Below are positions 1 to 6,830 of a stretch of DNA of 9,084 nt, piece by piece; position 1 is the stretch's first letter; every line of letters begins with the position of its first letter. The notes under the pieces were generated by a model. The model saw only the letters and a program-made list of their open reading frames with translations, had not been told where the DNA came from and made no database searches. Origin of the DNA: Bacteroidales bacterium UBA1757 (GTDB lineage: Bacteria > Bacteroidota > Bacteroidia > Bacteroidales > UBA1402); contig DCHH01000137.1 in assembly GCA_002315625.1 (NCBI GenBank), forward strand, positions 2,158 to 11,241, in the 5' to 3' direction. The position numbers and the translations under genes were made by a program.

Positions 1-474
1 CTCAAACTGGACCCCACATGCGACCCCGACCTGATTCAACTCTCGACGTTCGACAACGCTCTTGCACAGAAATACCAGGAGGAGCAGAAACTTTCCATGA
101 TTCTAACTGCATTCACCCTGATTGCCATAATCATTTCGCTGATGGGGGTCTTCGGCATCGTCCTGTTCGACACCCAGCACCGGAGCAAGGAGATAGCCGT
201 CCGCAGGGTCATCGGTGCTGAAATCTCCGACATCCTGAAGATGCTCAATCAGAAATACATTGTGATGGTAGCGGTCTGTTTCGTGGTGGCCACCCCCATC
301 AGCTGGTTCATCGTGAGCAGCTACTTCAGCCATTTTGCCAACCATACCGCCCTCTCGTGGTGGGTCTTCGCCCTCTCTCTGGCCGTAGTCCTGCTAATTA
401 CCACCCTGATAGTAACCCTTCGCAGCCTCTCGGCCGCCACCTCCAACCCCGTTGACCATCTCAAAGACGAATAA
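1..474 (+). CDS. FtsX/MacB-type ABC transporter permease, C-terminal part
   Basis: This is the 3' end of an ABC-transporter permease that is open at the left edge of the window, so the start lies outside. The visible 157 residues hold a short periplasmic tail, then a hydrophobic helix (about residues 33-53), a cytoplasmic loop with the family signature HRSKEIAVRRVIGAEISDI (about 60-78), a second helix (about 85-105) and a third (about 119-143), ending in a polar tail. The EIxxRRxxGA loop is the typical coupling segment of FtsX/MacB permeases, which contacts the ATPase partner in mechanotransmission-type export of lipoproteins, peptides or antimicrobials. In Bacteroidales such permeases often occur in tandem with an ATPase, a membrane-fusion protein and an outer-membrane factor; that is family knowledge and none of these partners is in the window. 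The remnant directly downstream fits such a tandem array. The substrate cannot be told. Confidence 0.9.
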   Translation, partial: LKLDPTCDPDLIQLSTFDNALAQKYQEEQKLSMILTAFTLIAIIISLMGVFGIVLFDTQHRSKEIAVRRVIGAEISDILKMLNQKYIVMVAVCFVVATPISWFIVSSYFSHFANHTALSWWVFALSLAVVLLITTLIVTLRSLSAATSNPVDHLKDE

Positions 475-478
475 CAAC

Positions 479-635
479 GTGAAAAGTTTTTTCCGCTTCC
501 TTTCCAGAAACAAAGCGTACGCAAAACAAGATTATTTTCAGCAAAGGGTTCATTGTGATGCAGAACATCGTCTGCGCGGTATTTCTGGCCTTGAGCATAA
601 CCATGTCGCTTCAGATGCACTATCTGGATTCGTAT
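479..635 (+). pseudogene. Remnant of a second tandem FtsX-type permease
   Basis: Four bases after the permease stop, a GTG at 479 opens the peptide VKSFFRFLSRNKAYA, which resembles the N-terminus of Bacteroidales FtsX-type permeases. The frame then drifts into unrelated sequence. In another frame, from about 528, the peptide KIIFSKGFIVMQNIVCAVFL followed by a hydrophobic helix ending near LQMHYLD looks like the mid-protein segment of the same family, where the second membrane block begins after an internal linker. The simplest reading is a permease gene with a large internal deletion plus a frameshift, also truncated at its 3' end where the palindrome at 626 starts. No complete product can be made. 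The family assignment of the two fragments rests on recalled sequence patterns rather than an alignment; a short unrelated reading frame is the alternative. Confidence 0.55.
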
Positions 636-668
636 TTTTCGCGAATGATACGCGTAAAATACGAATCC
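626..668. repeat. Long palindrome with 13-bp perfect arms
   Basis: GGATTCGTATTTT (626-638) is the exact reverse complement of AAAATACGAATCC (656-668). Inside, after one T-T mismatch, CGCG (640-643) pairs with CGCG (651-654), leaving a 7-base centre (644-650). The right arm ends on the first base of the complement of the lipoprotein stop codon. The element separates the decayed permease from the convergent lipoprotein gene. It lacks a T-tract after the stem on either strand, so it is not a standard intrinsic terminator. It may be a REP-like hairpin, a protein-binding or recombination site, or an unusual bidirectional end. Confidence 0.8.
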
Positions 669-1330
669 TACAACTGCAGGAATTCGGCGGGAGTGAGGGC
701 TCGCGGGGTTACGCGCAAGCGGAGGATGTCGCCGTTGAACCAGCAGACCAGGTTCTGGCGGACACCTATGGATGTTAGCCCTTCATTTACAGCTCCCAGG
801 TACGGGACATCGCTGTGGTACTGCTGCACACCATTTACGTATGTGGTCATTCCGCTTTCAGAAGCCACCAGCGTGAGAACATACCACTCGCCGCAGGGAT
901 GGGTCAGCGTAGGGTCAATCAGCACAACATTGTACTCCGGTTCTCCCTGATGGATATATGCGTCGAAATACCAGGTACTGTCCGGGTTGACACGGCTCTC
1001 GAACATGATGCGGTTGCCGGCAAACTCTCCCATATGCATGAAACGCTGTTCGAAATGAGTACTCGGTTCCTGGCGGAAAACCATTTCCACGGTAATCTCC
1101 TTCATCCCAGCCACGGGGACACCCTCCAAAAAGAGGCCGTCGTCCTCTCCGTCGAAATGGACAGCCTCGCCCAACTGCGTGGAAACCTTCTGGGGTTCTC
1201 CGAAACATTTCAAAACATTCGGGGCATGTGAAGCGCTCCATTCAATGCTGCCGTCATTACGGCCACAGGACACACAAAGCAAAAGCGCTAAAAGCGAGGC
1301 AAAAAGCACCAATAATCTAATATCCTTCAT
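668..1330 (-). CDS. LamG-like (concanavalin A-fold) lipoprotein
   Basis: A 220-residue predicted lipoprotein. Residues 1-21 form a signal peptide (basic start, then a Leu/Ala-rich core), followed by Cys22 in the context CVSC, an acceptable if not textbook lipobox. The mature part shows features of the LamG/concanavalin-A-like jelly-roll fold: VHFDGEDDGLFLEG (57-70), the strand-rich middle with MKEITVEMVFRQE, the YVNGVQQY turn (164-171) typical of Laminin_G_3 domains, and the closing WFNGDILRLRVTPRALTPAEF (197-217). Such domains in Bacteroidota usually bind glycans or other surface ligands as outer-membrane lipoproteins; no catalytic residues are recognisable, so a ligand-binding role is inferred. 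The gene is 82 bp downstream of the RhuM-Fic stop and converges on the permease remnant. No clear promoter is seen in the gap, so it may be read from upstream. Confidence 0.8.
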   Translation of the reverse strand: MKDIRLLVLFASLLALLLCVSCGRNDGSIEWSASHAPNVLKCFGEPQKVSTQLGEAVHFDGEDDGLFLEGVPVAGMKEITVEMVFRQEPSTHFEQRFMHMGEFAGNRIMFESRVNPDSTWYFDAYIHQGEPEYNVVLIDPTLTHPCGEWYVLTLVASESGMTTYVNGVQQYHSDVPYLGAVNEGLTSIGVRQNLVCWFNGDILRLRVTPRALTPAEFLQL

Positions 1331-1412
1331 AGTTCATACAAGTTATGTGTATCATTATCCCAACCGGAAGACAATCCTAAAGTCCGTCTCAATCAGTTCG
1401 TTCATTTTCTTT

Positions 1413-2504
1413 TCAAATGTTATTTTTATTGATAAGATTTACTACCAACTTGACCATCACATCCTTTTCTTCCGTTCTTGACTCAGCAATCATCAGCGTG
1501 AGGGCCACAAGGGTATTGTCTGCAATGCGTTTATGCCCGTCTTCTGCATAGAGGATTCGGTTTTTGTCCATAAACCAAAGGAAGAGCATGGCTGCTATGC
1601 GCTTGTTTCCATCACTGAAGGAATGATTCTTCACTACGAGATAGAGCAACATGGCAGCCTTTTCTTCCACAGAAGGATAAAGTTCCTCTCCCCCGAAGGT
1701 CTGGTAAATCTGCCCAATACTACTCTTGAAAGAGTCGTCCTTTTCGTTGGCAAATAATGCACTGCCGCCAAACTTGTCCTTTAGCCGGTTAATTACTTCC
1801 ATTGCATTTTCGTAGGTTGCATGGAATGGCTCTTCTCTGGTAGTCTTATCAATTGCCAATTCCTGATAGTCGTAACGGTCAAGCGTATCAAGGGCATAAA
1901 CATAATCGCCAATAACATTGAACAGACCGCCATATTCCTCGTTTGTCAACTTATCCTGAAGCGCAATGGCACGTGACATCAGGCGCACCACTTCCTTCAG
2001 TTCGTTATAACGGTCAAGACGCTGCCTGTTGATGGCAAAACCTTTGATGATATATTGCTTGAGAACACGATTTGCCCAAATCCTGAATTGTACACCTCTA
2101 CGACTCTTTACACGATAACCAACAGAGATAATCATGTCCAGATTATAAAGTTTTGCCTTACGTGTAACGTTCCTTGTTCCCTCTATCTGAACTTGTAAGG
2201 ATTCCTTACAGGTTGAATCTATCTCCAACTCTTTGTCTTTGTAAACGCCTCTGATATGCATAGTTACATTCTGGGGTGTTGTCTCAAACAATGAGGCCAT
2301 CTGTGCCTGAGTCAACCATACGGTATCCTGCTCCAACCGCACATTTAATTGGATACTGCCATCATCTGAATTATACATCACTGTTGATGGTGAGTTCAAC
2401 TCTTCCGCATGCATTGGATGAACCCCCTCCTTGTCGTGTCCGTTTAATACAAGTTTACTATTGTTGTCTTCCATCATATTTCTTTCTGTATTTACTTCAA
2501 CCAT
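1413..2504 (-). CDS. RhuM-family protein fused to a Fic/Doc domain
   Basis: Two-domain protein of about 363 residues from the ATG at 2504. The first half matches the RhuM family, named after a Salmonella SPI-3 gene: it contains VRLEQDTVWLTQAQMASLFE with a helix-turn-helix-like segment (TQAQMASLFETTPQNVTMHI) and the conserved stretch around YNLDMIISVGYRVKSRRGVQ followed by FRIWANRVLKQYI. The second half is a Fic/Doc domain with the motif HSFSDGNKRIA (positions 294-304 from this start). The His, Phe, Asp, Gly, Asn and Arg are present, but Lys follows Asn and the second Arg of AMP-transferring Fic proteins (HPFxxGNGRxxR) is Ala, so it resembles Doc, which phosphorylates EF-Tu. The activity here is inferred. 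The start is uncertain: ATG 2504 follows GGGGGAGG with an 8-base spacer and overlaps the DUF1593 gene by 13 bases, ATGs 2477 and 2474 follow an A-rich leader, and a TTG at 2522 is also open. No separate antitoxin gene is visible. Confidence 0.88.
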   Translation of the reverse strand: MVEVNTERNMMEDNNSKLVLNGHDKEGVHPMHAEELNSPSTVMYNSDDGSIQLNVRLEQDTVWLTQAQMASLFETTPQNVTMHIRGVYKDKELEIDSTCKESLQVQIEGTRNVTRKAKLYNLDMIISVGYRVKSRRGVQFRIWANRVLKQYIIKGFAINRQRLDRYNELKEVVRLMSRAIALQDKLTNEEYGGLFNVIGDYVYALDTLDRYDYQELAIDKTTREEPFHATYENAMEVINRLKDKFGGSALFANEKDDSFKSSIGQIYQTFGGEELYPSVEEKAAMLLYLVVKNHSFSDGNKRIAAMLFLWFMDKNRILYAEDGHKRIADNTLVALTLMIAESRTEEKDVMVKLVVNLINKNNI

Positions 2505-3808
2505 TGGCAGCGCCTCCCCCAATCCTCCATAACGGCATCTCTACATTTCTCTACCGTCTTGGCTCCCTGACACTTCTGCTTTTCAGAATAAAGAGAGGCA
2601 TCGCTCTTGTCTGTCCACCATGTATCGCCAAGGAGATAGTCGCTCTCTCTGTGCTTGCCAGGAAATACATTCTCCACAAAGAAATAACCGCTCTGAAGAG
2701 GAAACCCCACTATGTCAGATGCTATTGAATAAGATACTATTCCAAACTTGTATGTTGCATAGCGGGCCATAAAGTTGCCGTCTCCAAGGTAATACACCGG
2801 CCATTTCTGCTTGTCAACCGTCAGGATGCCCACTTCGTTCTCCGCACCGGAAGACCATGGACTATTGGCTATCTTTCCCTCTCCTGCCTCCAGATGCGGA
2901 CCCTTGAAGCGCCATTCAATGATACCGTCGCGTTGTATGGTGTCGCATGACGTTGTAGGCCGGTCAAAGACACTGCGGGAAGAATATGCGCATTTCTCAA
3001 AGCTTCCGCCCCACGACTCTCCCTCAGGCTCAGAAGGGTCACCGTCAAGCATATACAACAGGGTCGGCGTATCACCAAGTTTTGGAAGTCCCTCCTTATA
3101 ATTATAGAAATCCTCTCCAAGATTGCCGCATCCCTTCACATAGTATTCGTAGAAACCGGCATGAAGCTTATCAGGATTTTTATTGTCTGCAATGAAGCCA
3201 CGGTACGACTCGTTGTCTTCAATAAACCAAAGGTCAGGGAAATTCTCCACGATATAGCAGTAGCTCGGCAGACTCCACTTCTTGTTGGGGCCCCCTATCC
3301 AGTGGATACGGATATCCGGTGCTATCTCCGGCGCATCGTGAAGTGCTTGTGCAACATCATCCAGACCGCCCCAGACAAGGATGTAGAGCGGACGTTTGTC
3401 CTTTTTCTTAGCGCACTTTACAATCCACTCCGACCCTTCAGTTGGCTCCGAATAGCCCTGAAGGGGAACGGCTCCGTGACGCCCCTGCTTTGTTATGGAA
3501 CGGAGATAGTCCGGTGTCGGCCATCCCTTTGCATGCTTCTTAAGTTTAGGCAAATCCTTTTCGTACAGCCCGATCATACGGATGATTTCCTCTTTACTGC
3601 CATCGCCATACGAAGGGGAGGAAACAAGCCCCTCACAATCCACCTCGTTCGAGTACAAAAGATAATGCATCATCGACTGGTTGTCGTCAGGATCAGTCCC
3701 GCCAATATCGGTAGAAATCAGAATACGCGGACACTGTCCCGGTTTGGCCTCCGCCCGACAAAAACCGGCAGCAAAAAAAATCAATGCAAGTAATATGGTC
3801 AGTTTCAT
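2492..3808 (-). CDS. Secreted DUF1593 nucleoside-hydrolase-like protein
   Basis: A 438-residue exported protein. Residues 1-20 are a signal peptide with a likely signal-peptidase I cut near AEA-K. The mature N-terminus reads RILISTDIGGTDPDDNQSMM (28-47), a variant of the DxDxGxDD metal-binding motif of nucleoside hydrolases, followed by the Rossmann-like features VWGGLDDVAQAL (145-156), IHWIGGPN (168-175) and a C-terminal segment with YYLGDGNFMARYATYKFG (339-356). This combination is the DUF1593 family (also called Sde182 nucleoside-hydrolase-like), found in Bacteroidota and other polysaccharide degraders. The family is thought to act on glycosidic or ribosyl bonds in the periplasm, but the substrate is not established. 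The length fits the family, though a separate C-terminal beta-sandwich domain seen in longer relatives appears short or absent. The start at 3808 is chosen because the signal peptide begins there. It sits 70 bp downstream of the ATPase stop and just upstream of RhuM-Fic. Confidence 0.85.
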   Translation of the reverse strand: MKLTILLALIFFAAGFCRAEAKPGQCPRILISTDIGGTDPDDNQSMMHYLLYSNEVDCEGLVSSPSYGDGSKEEIIRMIGLYEKDLPKLKKHAKGWPTPDYLRSITKQGRHGAVPLQGYSEPTEGSEWIVKCAKKKDKRPLYILVWGGLDDVAQALHDAPEIAPDIRIHWIGGPNKKWSLPSYCYIVENFPDLWFIEDNESYRGFIADNKNPDKLHAGFYEYYVKGCGNLGEDFYNYKEGLPKLGDTPTLLYMLDGDPSEPEGESWGGSFEKCAYSSRSVFDRPTTSCDTIQRDGIIEWRFKGPHLEAGEGKIANSPWSSGAENEVGILTVDKQKWPVYYLGDGNFMARYATYKFGIVSYSIASDIVGFPLQSGYFFVENVFPGKHRESDYLLGDTWWTDKSDASLYSEKQKCQGAKTVEKCRDAVMEDWGRRCQWLK

Positions 3809-3878
3809 TATTTTATGTGTGTTGCAATCTTATACTAAGAAAAAATACACATCCTTGTACAAACCTCTATTGTACTGG

Positions 3879-5351
3879 CTACAACCGCTTGAACAAGTCG
3901 TCAGCTATGACCTGTTTGTTGGTTTTCCTTGCATACATATTGTTGTTGAGTCCGAAGGGAGTCACATAGACTATTGAAAAGGATTTCTTCGTGTTTGTCA
4001 CTTTCCTAAAGGTTCGAAGGCGTTGTTCCACATGATTTGCATATGCTTTTGTTATTTCATACTCTTCGTCTGAATATTTCATTTCGCACACGCTGACGGT
4101 CTTGTCCTTCCGGTCTATCAGCATATCAATTTGTCCGCCACGTTTCAAGTCGTCGTCGGCATTGTCATCATTCATGACGGTATCTGACGGACGGTAAGTC
4201 CAGGAACAAGGCGAATAATAGGATCCAATAATGCCTAAAGCACTTACAATCTGTTCTATATGATGCAGACAAACAGTCTCGAAAGCGTATCCCGACCAAG
4301 CGATGTATTCGGGTTTCCCAATCATCTGTATCCAATAGTTCTTGCCGTAATTCCCTCCGGTCTTCATAAAATGGAGATAGAACAGCGAGAACTGGTCTGT
4401 CAGCTGGAACATTTTGTCCTTCTTGCCCTTGCCGAAAGGTTTGTACGAACGGATAAACTCACATGTTTCCAATTCTTTGAGCAATGTGGACAGATTACCG
4501 TTATTCGATAATTTCGTCTTGCTGATTATCTCAAGACGGGTCATTCCTTTCCGACTGCTGCTGAGAGCATTGATGACGGCAATATGATTCTCTGCCCTTT
4601 TGAATAGGGAGTCGTACAGTTTGTTGAACTCGTCGTTCAGTTCCCCACCTCTGGTAAAGCATAGGTCATTTATATTCTCTGCCACACTTTTGTCCTTGTC
4701 GAACAGCGACAAGTAGTAGGCAACTCCCCCGACCGCCATGTAGCAGTCGAGAATTTCAGGCCGCTCATAATGGAAGCCCTTGCTTTGGAAGTATTGTTCT
4801 GTTTCCTCGAGACAGAATGGAGATACCAGCATTTTGTGGGTAACACGGTTGTGCAGTCCGCCTCTTGCGTTAATCAGTTTCTTCAGCATCCATGATGTGG
4901 CCGAACCACAAACAATCAGCTTGATGTCATTCCGATAGTAAGCCCAGTCGTTCCAAAAGTGCTCCAGAGCTCCAAGAAAACAGGATTTCGGCGTATCAAA
5001 CCAGGGGAGTTCGTCAATGAAGATGATTTTGGTTCCTTCTCCTTGTTTTTCGATATTTTTGGAGAGCATTCGGAATGCCTCTGTCCAACTCTTAGGCACT
5101 TGGTCATCATTAAAAAAATCATACATTGCGTAAGAGAAGTTCAACAGTTGGTCTGCAAGGCGCACATTCTCTTTTCCCGTCATTCTGAAGGTAAATCCGC
5201 CTTCCAGCAACTCCTTCACAAGAAAAGTCTTGCCCACACGCCGTCTGCCATAGATAGCAACAAACTCCGACCTCTCTGAAGAGATATGTTTCTTCAAGTC
5301 ACTCTTTTCTTTTTCACGCCCGACAATAGCCCTTTCCATATCTGCAATCAT
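3879..5351 (-). CDS. Archaeal-type ATPase (ATPase_2) with C-terminal DUF234 nuclease-like domain
   Basis: A 490-residue cytosolic STAND-like P-loop ATPase. Walker A is GRRRVGKT (35-42), Walker B is IIFIDELPW (109-117), and a sensor-like LIVCGSATSWM lies at 145-155. Residues about 255-305 form a winged helix (KGMTRLEIISKTKLSNNG with LLKELETCEFI). The C-terminal region carries the pattern of the PD-(D/E)XK nuclease fold: GYAFETVCLHHI (354-365), GGQIDMLIDRKD (405-416) and VCEMKYS (421-427), giving Glu357, Asp409, Glu423 and Lys425. This is the ATPase_2 plus DUF234 arrangement, widespread in archaea and Bacteroidota and of unproven function. The active-site residues appear intact, so DNA or RNA cleavage is possible but is an inference. 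The start may be the ATG at 5351 (A-rich leader GGAAAATAA) or the ATG at 5339. A triple inverted/direct motif and a promoter-like element lie directly upstream, hinting at independent regulation. Confidence 0.87.
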   Translation of the reverse strand: MIADMERAIVGREKEKSDLKKHISSERSEFVAIYGRRRVGKTFLVKELLEGGFTFRMTGKENVRLADQLLNFSYAMYDFFNDDQVPKSWTEAFRMLSKNIEKQGEGTKIIFIDELPWFDTPKSCFLGALEHFWNDWAYYRNDIKLIVCGSATSWMLKKLINARGGLHNRVTHKMLVSPFCLEETEQYFQSKGFHYERPEILDCYMAVGGVAYYLSLFDKDKSVAENINDLCFTRGGELNDEFNKLYDSLFKRAENHIAVINALSSSRKGMTRLEIISKTKLSNNGNLSTLLKELETCEFIRSYKPFGKGKKDKMFQLTDQFSLFYLHFMKTGGNYGKNYWIQMIGKPEYIAWSGYAFETVCLHHIEQIVSALGIIGSYYSPCSWTYRPSDTVMNDDNADDDLKRGGQIDMLIDRKDKTVSVCEMKYSDEEYEITKAYANHVEQRLRTFRKVTNTKKSFSIVYVTPFGLNNNMYARKTNKQVIADDLFKRL

Positions 5352-5364
5352 TTATTTTCCAACG

Positions 5365-5395
5365 CAAAGTTTGCAAAAACATCTGATTGTGCCAA
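5365..5395 (-). promoter_or_regulatory. Candidate Bacteroidales promoter of the ATPase gene
   Basis: Reading the minus strand, TTGG (5395-5392) is separated by 19 bases from AAACTTTG (5372-5365). This approximates the Bacteroidales primary-sigma consensus TTTG at -33 and TAnnTTTG at -7, with one mismatch in each box. Transcription would begin close to the gene, only about 7 bases before the ATG at 5351, which would favour the ATG at 5339 as the true start. The -33-like box lies inside the first repeat of the triple motif. Confidence 0.3.
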
Positions 5396-5458
5396 GAAAT
5401 AACTCTATTATTTGGCGCAATCTCCAAAAAAAGTCCAGATTGCGCCAGAATATAACTC
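5384..5458. repeat. Triple motif GATTG(C/T)GCCA, direct-inverted-direct
   Basis: Copy A (5384-5405, +) and copy C (5437-5458, +) agree at 17 of 22 positions, both ending in ATAACTC. Copy B (5412-5423) is the same core on the minus strand. TGGCGCAATCT (5413-5423) and AGATTGCGCCA (5437-5447) are exact reverse complements separated by 13 bases; copies A and B also pair at 10 of 11 positions. The central copy can therefore fold with either neighbour. The position next to the ATPase start suggests operator sites for a dimeric regulator, but a folded RNA at the end of the upstream acyltransferase transcript is another possibility. Confidence 0.7.
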
Positions 5459-5498
5459 ATTTTGAGGCAGTGTCAGAACTTGCTCGCCTGAATCCCGA

Positions 5499-6686
5499 TT
5501 ACATCAGATAGTCATTGAACTCGTTGCAGAACTCTGTGCAGGTGGCAAAGGCATAGATAGCAACACCCATGGTAATAGCCCACACAAGGATGGTCAGCAC
5601 AGTTTTGTGTCTGGAGCAGAAGGCTTCGACCTGTGCCTGAAGATGGTTGTTGTAGTAGGTGACGCTCATGATAGTGAACAGCAGAACGTTGAGCCACACC
5701 GACATTAGTGTCAGCGTGTCGTTTGCCCAGACAAAGATGTAGATAATCATTATCCACCACCACGATACGCAATAGTACTGATTGATATGCTTGGAAGGAT
5801 GAGAGAGGATTTCGCAGGTTCTTGCCGGGAGCACTTTCGACAGCAGGTAGAAGATGCAGATAAGTCCCGGTGCCATCAGGACTACCGACAGGGCATCCTG
5901 CAGCCGCATCCATGAAAAACCGTAATATCCTTCCTCGAGTGAATGGAATATGCTCCCCTCGGTGTGCATCTGCAAATGCCACGAAAGGGCGAAAACAGCA
6001 GCACTGATGGGGGCGAGAATCAGAAACAGCAGATTCTTGTTTGCCACATGTTTGTAAAAGTTTCCAAAACACTTGCCGGCAGCAATGAAAATAAACCAGT
6101 TGAACAACGGGAAGAAACTTTCAGTATCGGTCCCCCAGAACATACCCAAAAGCTGGTCAAAACCATAGACACCTGTTTCAACATGCTCAAGCAGGGTTCC
6201 GCAGACACTCATTGCCATAGCTGCGAGGAGTATCTGCCAGTTATTCATTTTCAGTTTACGGAAAAGAGCCAGTACCAGGAAGGCCAATCCTGCCAACTGC
6301 ATAATATCTGAGGAGAAGTTCAGCGCCATTGCCGGCCAATAGTTGTATTCCCTATCAACCCATGCCCGTATAGCTATCGGAATGAGATAGCGGAAGAAAT
6401 TCAGCACCTGTCCGATGGTGAGGAGTTTGAGACCTCTCAGGGCCATCTGTTTCGGCGAACTGCTTCGGGAATATTCAGTTCCAATACCCATGCAGAACAT
6501 AAATATAGGTGCGGCGAAGATGCCTCCAAAGACAAAATCGAGCCACCAGGTAAATTCATTTTCAAACCCCAGCGTGTCGTAGTCATACACATGGATAATA
6601 ATCATCGAGAAAACGACGGTAAAAGCCTTGAGCAAATCTATTTCAATTTGCCGTCCCGTGTTGACGGTCTCTTTAGATAACAGCAT
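5499..6686 (-). CDS. Polytopic membrane acyltransferase-like protein (DUF1624/HGSNAT-type)
   Basis: A 395-residue integral membrane protein with about ten to eleven predicted helices, roughly at 17-35, 47-68, 86-106, 122-143, 150-167, 191-207, 218-236, 264-284, 303-321, 327-344 and 362-382. The N-terminus GRQIEIDLLKAFTVVFSMIIIH followed by VYD (11-35, of which the Arg-x-x-Glu-x-Asp and the helix-1 His are typical) resembles the DUF1624 / heparan-alpha-glucosaminide N-acetyltransferase-like and related acyltransferase-3 families, which transfer acyl groups across the membrane to sugars. The second block PIFMFCMGIGTEYSR (60-74) also fits. The acceptor cannot be read from sequence; envelope or extracellular glycan acylation is inferred. 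It has a -7-like promoter 30 bp upstream, follows the dnaK terminator and so is probably its own transcription unit. The start at 6686 is preceded by an A/T-rich leader and places the first helix correctly. Confidence 0.78.
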   Translation of the reverse strand: MLLSKETVNTGRQIEIDLLKAFTVVFSMIIIHVYDYDTLGFENEFTWWLDFVFGGIFAAPIFMFCMGIGTEYSRSSSPKQMALRGLKLLTIGQVLNFFRYLIPIAIRAWVDREYNYWPAMALNFSSDIMQLAGLAFLVLALFRKLKMNNWQILLAAMAMSVCGTLLEHVETGVYGFDQLLGMFWGTDTESFFPLFNWFIFIAAGKCFGNFYKHVANKNLLFLILAPISAAVFALSWHLQMHTEGSIFHSLEEGYYGFSWMRLQDALSVVLMAPGLICIFYLLSKVLPARTCEILSHPSKHINQYYCVSWWWIMIIYIFVWANDTLTLMSVWLNVLLFTIMSVTYYNNHLQAQVEAFCSRHKTVLTILVWAITMGVAIYAFATCTEFCNEFNDYLM

Positions 6687-6715
6687 AATTTTTGATGGTA
6701 AAATGTTACAATCGG

Positions 6716-6723
6716 CAAAGTTA
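6716..6723 (-). promoter_or_regulatory. Bacteroidales -7 element for the acyltransferase gene
   Basis: On the minus strand this reads TAACTTTG, an exact match to the Bacteroidales -7 consensus TAnnTTTG. It lies 29 bases before the start codon at 6686 and downstream of the dnaK terminator, where a new promoter is expected. A good -33 TTTG box is not visible; the best is a T-rich CTTCTTTCTG at 6747-6738. Confidence 0.5.
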
Positions 6724-6764
6724 CGTAATGTCTCACACAGAAAGAAGACCCTTACCGGAAAATC

Positions 6765-6799
6765 AAAAAAAAGGCGTGCAACTCATTGTGCTGCACGCC
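6765..6799 (-). terminator. Intrinsic terminator of dnaK
   Basis: On the minus strand GGCGTGCA (6799-6792) pairs exactly with TGCACGCC (6780-6773), with an 11-base loop, followed at once by eight T residues (6772-6765). The hairpin begins 31 bases after the dnaK stop codon. This is a textbook rho-independent terminator that isolates dnaK from the acyltransferase gene. Confidence 0.92.
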
Positions 6800-6830
6800 A
6801 TTTGATTGTGTATTCGTGGTATCCTTACGA

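Noticed and set aside
3161..3793. Plus-strand open frame of 210 codons opposite the DUF1593 gene
   Set aside because: The minus strand has a signal peptide and family motifs over the same bases; the plus-strand translation shows no domain or family pattern.
3822..3831. A further copy of the GATTGCGCCA motif before DUF1593
   Set aside because: GTTGCAATCT resembles the inverted core GGCGCAATCT only at the CAATCT end and lacks a partner arm; the similarity is too short to support.
3855..3862. TTGTACAA palindrome between the ATPase and DUF1593 genes
   Set aside because: An 8-base palindrome in A/T-rich intergenic DNA is expected by chance and has no flanking structure.
5411..5449. Intrinsic terminator for the acyltransferase gene
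   Set aside because: The stem is strong but no T-run follows on either strand; the only T-run (minus strand) is in the loop. It fits better as part of the triple motif.
5512..6072. Minus-strand open frame of 186 codons within the acyltransferase gene
   Set aside because: It overlaps the coherent multi-helix membrane protein in another frame and its translation is rich in Cys, His and Arg with no fold signal, typical of a frame shadow.
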